From a virus, in IMG/VR virus record IMGVR_UViG_3300017782_000108, positions 1 through 31,946 of that record: a stretch of DNA of 31,946 nt. One strand, given 5' to 3'. The position numbers and the translations under genes are program-made. The number at the start of each line of letters is the position of its first letter. Position 1 is the stretch's first letter. Of the stretch, positions 29,314-31,946 are shown piece by piece. A model generated the notes under the pieces. It worked only from the letters and a program-made list of their open reading frames with translations. It ran no database searches and had not been told where the DNA came from.

Positions 29314-29553
29314 TTACTCATCTATTTTTTTGTGGATATCAGCGTGAATCGAAAAGTAATTGACGGCTTCTTCAATTATTACACCTTCGGCCTTCCCGCT
29401 TTCCTTCGCTAACAGCTTAAGTCGCTCTAATGTTTTTCGCGGCACCCATCGATTTAAAGGAACTTTTTTCTCGCCCTCGGGCATTTTGTGGCGGCCTTGG
29501 CCTCTGCCTGCGCCGCCGTTGTTTTTTCTACCATCTTTTTTAGTTAATTGTAT
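29314..29553 (-). CDS. RHH-like DNA-binding protein with apparent ATA start
   Basis: The frame is open from 29314 back past 29553 to a TAG, with no ATG, GTG or TTG before an internal ATG at 29484. Starting at ATA (29553) gives 79 residues: a Gly/Arg-rich lead (KDGRKNNGGAGRGQGRH), seen in many small phage proteins, then VPLNRWVPRKTLERLKLLAK and EGVIIEEAVNYF, the strand-helix-helix look of ribbon-helix-helix regulators. AGAGGG lies seven bases before the ATA, with no ribosome site before 29484. Either ATA is used, the start codon is mutated, or a shorter 56-residue form from 29484 is made. A palindrome in its promoter fits self-regulation. Confidence 0.6.
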   Translation of the reverse strand: MQLTKKDGRKNNGGAGRGQGRHKMPEGEKKVPLNRWVPRKTLERLKLLAKESGKAEGVIIEEAVNYFSIHADIHKKIDE

Positions 29554-29574
29554 GTTCGCGCCCTCTGTCTAAAC

Positions 29575-29593
29575 TGTATAAATACATTATACA
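29575..29593. promoter_or_regulatory. 19-bp palindromic operator over the RHH gene promoter
   Basis: TGTATAAATACATTATACA has perfect 7-bp arms and a 5-bp spacer, the same geometry as the other operator class but a different sequence. The minus-strand -10 box TATAAT (29591-29586) lies inside it; no strong -35 is seen. A second TATAAT lies at 29626-29621, and a CGCATGCG palindrome at 29609-29616. The leader of about 25 bases runs to the apparent ATA start at 29553. Confidence 0.55.
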
Positions 29594-29648
29594 TCATCTT
29601 TGATTAAACGCATGCGGTTTATTATAGCTTATTTTAGTAAAATGAAGG

Positions 29649-30083
29649 TTACTTATTAGCTTTTAGATAACCAAAATAAGCGGCAGACCTAGTATCTTTA
29701 TTGCTGCTCTTATACCATTTTGTAATCCTTTCAAATTCTTTTATTTCTTTAACGTCTTTCCATTTACTTGATGGCTTATGCAAAACATACGGAATTCCAT
29801 AAAAATCTAAATCGCTAACAATCTCTAATTGCGCCTGCTGACACATACCTATTCGTCTACCGATGCTATTGTCTACAGCATTCTTGCCTGTCTTTTTGTT
29901 AGCATGAACCGGGTTTGAATAACACACATTCTCAATTGAGAAAAAACAATCTTGATTGTATCTGTGCGACTCTATTATTTCGTTTCTCGACATCATAGCC
30001 AAATCAAACAGTTTCCCATCTTTGTAAACTGCAACACCGTGCCTTTTCTTTCCCGAGCCAGGATCAATACCTACAACTATCAT
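29649..30083 (-). CDS. RuvC-like Holliday junction resolvase
   Basis: A 144-residue RNase H-fold nuclease. The acidic residues stand where expected: VVGIDPGS with D7, SIENV with E51 and, near the end, NKDTRSAAYFGYL with D130 (and R132 plus the following helix), as in RuvC-type resolvases. It should resolve branched DNA made by phage recombination before packaging, matching the Rad52-like protein and SSB encoded elsewhere. It is somewhat shorter than E. coli RuvC. The start overlaps the nuclease gene upstream by 20 bases; GGTGG lies before it. Confidence 0.8.
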   Translation of the reverse strand: MIVVGIDPGSGKKRHGVAVYKDGKLFDLAMMSRNEIIESHRYNQDCFFSIENVCYSNPVHANKKTGKNAVDNSIGRRIGMCQQAQLEIVSDLDFYGIPYVLHKPSSKWKDVKEIKEFERITKWYKSSNKDTRSAAYFGYLKANK

Positions 30084-30390
30084 TTACCACCATTTCTCTA
30101 CATTTTTCTAATAAAAACTCTTCAGTACCGTAAGCATCCTCAAAAGCCCTTTTCCCATCGCCATGCCTGCTTATCCATCTTTTTGGCTTATGCGTATCAG
30201 CTAATTGATGGTGAGCAGAGCATAAAGGAATCGTCTTAAAATGCGCACCCGGCTTTGTTTTACCGTCAATATGATGCGGTGAAACTTGAGTAGTTAATAT
30301 TCCATAGTGCAACCAGCACACAATACATCCTAATTCGCATACATCGCCCATCCATATACTTTCCTCCTTGGTCGGGGGCCTTCCCTTCAT
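30064..30390 (-). CDS. Ref-family HNH nuclease (RecA-dependent type)
   Basis: A 108-residue nuclease starting MKGRPPTKEESIWMGDV. Cysteines C18, C22 and C25 (CELGCIVC), the HHIDG motif (39-43), PLCSAHH (55-61) and the C-terminal HGDGKRAFEDAYGTEEFLL form the pattern of the P1 Ref / RecA-dependent nuclease family, a zinc-containing HNH fold. Ref of P1 cuts DNA at RecA filaments and boosts recombination. The ATG at 30390 fits the family N-terminus; a frame extension to 30483 adds 31 Trp-rich residues unlike the family. Neighbour of the RuvC-like gene. Confidence 0.75.
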   Translation of the reverse strand: MKGRPPTKEESIWMGDVCELGCIVCWLHYGILTTQVSPHHIDGKTKPGAHFKTIPLCSAHHQLADTHKPKRWISRHGDGKRAFEDAYGTEEFLLEKCREMVVNDSCRY

Positions 30391-30505
30391 GCAACCAACG
30401 CTCCACCAACCATTCCACCAATGACGAACGCAGATAAAAGCATAATCGCTATATATTTCTTGTCTTGCGAACTCAACGACCATAAAAACACTGCAAACTT
30501 AGTAA

Positions 30506-30688
30506 TCATAATTTACTCCAACCAGTAATTTTACATTCAACATCACAAATAGCAGATTCAGCCTGAACCATTCTTTTTACATCTGCTTGAGTCTTCATTA
30601 ATGCTCTGGCGACAAACGGTAAGCCAAAGCAGCTAACAGCTTTGCGGATAGGCATTGTCACACGTATATTTTCTTTTTTAGTTTTCAT
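30506..30688 (-). CDS. Small protein, possible Cro-like regulator
   Basis: A 60-residue protein starting MKTKKENIRVTMPIRKAVSC. The stretch PIRKAVSCFGLPFVARALMK is reminiscent of short Cro-type helix-turn-helix proteins (KAVxxFGxxxxLAxALxVT), but the match is loose and the second helix is atypical. GGAGAAG lies six bases before the ATG, and it overlaps the upstream stop. It is one of several regulator candidates for the palindromic sites in this genome. Confidence 0.5.
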   Translation of the reverse strand: MKTKKENIRVTMPIRKAVSCFGLPFVARALMKTQADVKRMVQAESAICDVECKITGWSKL

Positions 30689-31016
30689 GATTCACTTCTC
30701 CACATTTTAACCAAGATTCCATGCCTGAATGCAACTTCATTTCCTTTCCATCGTGCGTTGTTATATCTAATGAGTTATGACCGAAAGGGTTCCATTTTAA
30801 ATTTTTTATACTTCTACTGTTAAAGTAAAAAATTTCACCGTCTCTTAGATCTTTGCAGTATGCTTCATAATGCACAAAGGGTTCATCTTTTTTTTCTTTC
30901 TGAATTTTGTTAATCTTGAAACACAGTAGAAGCACAAAACATACGAAAACTATGCTGAGAAAACCTAAGAAGAATCGTTCAAATGTCGAAATAATATTGT
31001 TAACTGTGTTTTTCAT
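30678..31016 (-). CDS. Membrane-anchored hypothetical protein
   Basis: A 112-residue protein with one membrane helix (about 15-35: FFLGFLSIVFVCFVLLLCF), a basic charged segment (KINKIQKEKK) and a soluble C-terminal domain rich in aromatic residues (AYCKDLRDGEIFYFNSRSIK). The layout resembles the 87-residue membrane protein at 400-663. AGAGGAAG lies before the ATG. Function unknown. Confidence 0.65.
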   Translation of the reverse strand: MKNTVNNIISTFERFFLGFLSIVFVCFVLLLCFKINKIQKEKKDEPFVHYEAYCKDLRDGEIFYFNSRSIKNLKWNPFGHNSLDITTHDGKEMKLHSGMESWLKCGEVNHEN

Positions 31017-31037
31017 CGCTCACTTCCTCTTTTCAAA

Positions 31038-31226
31038 TTAGTTTTCATCTTCACTATAATCTTCTCTCATTTGATACAAAGCCTTTATTCCAACCTGGGC
31101 ATTATACTCAAGCAAATCAAGACCAATCATAAAAAGCTTATTAAGCAATACTTCCTTATCGCAATCAAAAAAATAAGCCAATCTTTCAATTCTTTTTTTG
31201 TCTTTTTCGCTTAAATCTAATTTCAC
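31038..31226 (-). CDS. Ribbon-helix-helix-like small protein
   Basis: A 62-residue protein with a GTG start (AAGG six bases upstream). KLDLSEKDKKRIERLAYFFD followed by KEVLLNKLFMIGLDLLEYN has the strand-helix-helix form of MetJ/Arc-type proteins that bind palindromic operators as dimers. It could bind the ATATCAA-type palindromes, but nothing in the sequence proves that. It overlaps the upstream gene by four bases. Confidence 0.55.
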   Translation of the reverse strand: MKLDLSEKDKKRIERLAYFFDCDKEVLLNKLFMIGLDLLEYNAQVGIKALYQMREDYSEDEN

Positions 31227-31429
31227 CTTAAACCTTTTTTCGCTTTGTGAATTTTTGCTTGCTTCTTAGCCTGATCTACTGCGAGCTTTACTAAATCATA
31301 ATAAGTAAATCTACGCTGATTATAAGCAGATAAAGCTTCTTTAGCTAAAAACTTGCAGTAATTGCTATCATCAAACTCTTTTTTGCATTCTCTATAAATG
31401 CTTTCATAAACAAAATTGTATGCGCTCAT
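31223..31429 (-). CDS. Small basic helical protein
   Basis: A 68-residue protein starting MSAYNFVYESIYRECKKEFD and ending in a Lys-rich helix (QAKKQAKIHKAKKGLR). The ATG at 31429 is chosen because AGGTG lies seven bases upstream; an in-frame codon at 31438 is inside the region of that site. No family recognised. Confidence 0.6.
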   Translation of the reverse strand: MSAYNFVYESIYRECKKEFDDSNYCKFLAKEALSAYNQRRFTYYDLVKLAVDQAKKQAKIHKAKKGLR

Positions 31430-31434
31430 AAGAA

Positions 31435-31941
31435 TCACCTACTGCTCGGCCAATTCGGAAAACAAAAACCAAAATGAATTGAATAAGCTCTAGACAATGC
31501 TTCTGCTACAGTGCTTGGCTCAATTGTATTTTGATCTTCAGTGCTGAGCTTTCCAGTCAATGTTTTAAGAGTAGGTTTATATAAAAACTCTTTCACTAAA
31601 AGCATAGTCCAAAACTCGGTTATATTAACTTTCGTGACCGGATGAAGCCTTTGAAAATAATGATTATGATCGTTTAACAACTTAGCAACCAGATCACACC
31701 ACACATGCAATGATCCGCGCTGCGGCTTAGTCATTGAATTATCATCAACAGAAGCAACGAATTGTTGCGGCAAGCTATCATAATCTTGCTGATTCAATGC
31801 CGTTAAGCCAAGATTGTGCGTTTTTTGTAAAACTATATTCATTTTCTTAATACCCAGAGCCATAGCCAGAGCCATCGCCAGAGCCAGAGCCATCGCCATA
31901 GCCAATGCCATAGCCAGAGCCATCGCCAGAGCCATCGCCAT
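31435..31941 (-). CDS. Conserved phage protein with (Ala-Met/Ala-Leu)n hydrophobic leader
   Basis: The frame is open to the window edge. The C-terminal 135 residues, from an ATG at 31842, include GSLHVWCDLVAKLLND then FLYKPTLKTLTGKLSTEDQN and HFGFCFPNWPS, resembling a phage protein of unknown function that lies near recombination genes (SLHKYFxLLAxALNDAG..., KEFLWRPxQKAxTGKxST). The part before 31842 is a hexamer repeat coding for alternating Ala-Met and Ala-Leu, a long hydrophobic stretch. No good ribosome site precedes 31842, while joining the contig ends gives a start (MKNVALAM) two bases after an upstream stop. Whether the leader is translated is open. Confidence 0.6.
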   Translation of the reverse strand: MAMALAMALAMALAMAMALALAMALAMALGIKKMNIVLQKTHNLGLTALNQQDYDSLPQQFVASVDDNSMTKPQRGSLHVWCDLVAKLLNDHNHYFQRLHPVTKVNITEFWTMLLVKEFLYKPTLKTLTGKLSTEDQNTIEPSTVAEALSRAYSIHFGFCFPNWPSSR

Positions 31942-31946
31942 AGCCA
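31854..31946. repeat. Hexanucleotide tandem array at the contig end
   Basis: About 15 units of six bases ending GCC (AGAGCC, ATAGCC, ATCGCC, one AATGCC). A degenerate stretch at 1-16 (GCCATAGCTAAAGCC) continues the same pattern at the other end. Because the unit is six bases, all minus-strand frames stay open and unit changes do not shift the frame; in the gene frame it codes Ala-Met/Ala-Leu. The array is the likely reason the assembly breaks here. Confidence 0.9.

Noticed and set aside
31854-31946. A CRISPR array or other spaced repeat at the contig end.
   Set aside because: The units are contiguous hexamers without spacers; no CRISPR-type repeat or cas gene occurs in the window.
1-31946. 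Prophage state with integrase and attachment site.
   Set aside because: No integrase, excisionase, CI-type repressor or att-like repeat is recognisable; a temperate life with unknown regulators cannot be fully excluded.

Overview
The window looks like a near-complete genome of a small tailed double-stranded DNA phage with a short tail (podovirus-type, P22-like virion). It has a terminase pair, a P22-type portal, a scaffold, an SU10-type major capsid protein, a short-tail adaptor, a gp10-like hub, a coiled-coil protein where the tail needle should sit, ejection proteins and a beta-helical tailspike. There is no tape-measure, sheath or tail-tube gene. No integrase, CI-type repressor, RNA polymerase, DNA polymerase, primase or helicase is recognisable. 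The host is probably a Gram-negative bacterium and perhaps a gammaproteobacterium (SSB ending in DDEIPF, M23 endopeptidase, GTA-type holin), but the sequence does not fix it.

Layout. (1) 1-1048 plus 27559-31946 form one leftward early operon if the ends are joined. It starts at a divergent promoter near 1085, crosses the contig ends inside a hexanucleotide repeat, carries small regulators, a Ref-type nuclease and a RuvC-like resolvase, and ends at a terminator at 27477-27504. (2) 1196-2011 is a short rightward operon: two small proteins and a secreted protein. (3) 2193-3091 is a leftward lysis cassette (holin, then M23 endopeptidase) with its own promoter, a structured leader and an attenuator-like hairpin; two copies of a 28-bp repeat flank it. 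(4) 3593-3829 is a hairpin-rich gap. (5) 3830-7534 is the rightward DNA-metabolism operon: many small proteins, a stand-alone replisome-organiser-like domain, a Rad52-family annealing protein, a Gp157-like protein and SSB. (6) 27410-7535 is the 20-kb leftward late operon: decoration/fibre-like proteins, terS, terL, portal, scaffold, capsid, a three-gene sugar-transfer/methyltransferase insert, adaptor, hub, needle candidate, ejection proteins and tailspike. It meets ssb stop to stop.

Control. A 19-bp palindrome of form ATATCAA-N5-TTGATAT occurs at 1140 and 5200, and a half-conserved copy overlaps the late promoter at 27432-27453. Another 19-bp palindrome (TGTATAA-N5-TTATACA) overlaps the promoter of a ribbon-helix-helix-like gene whose reading frame appears to start at ATA. 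Many late genes are joined by TAATG or ATGA stop/start overlaps.

Most notable: an in-frame (Ala-Met/Ala-Leu)n hexamer array that spans the contig ends; a G-rich five-run tract on the late-transcript strand inside ssb; the attenuated lysis leader; and the glycosyltransferase insert in the head operon. All family assignments were made by reading the proteins, without database searches.
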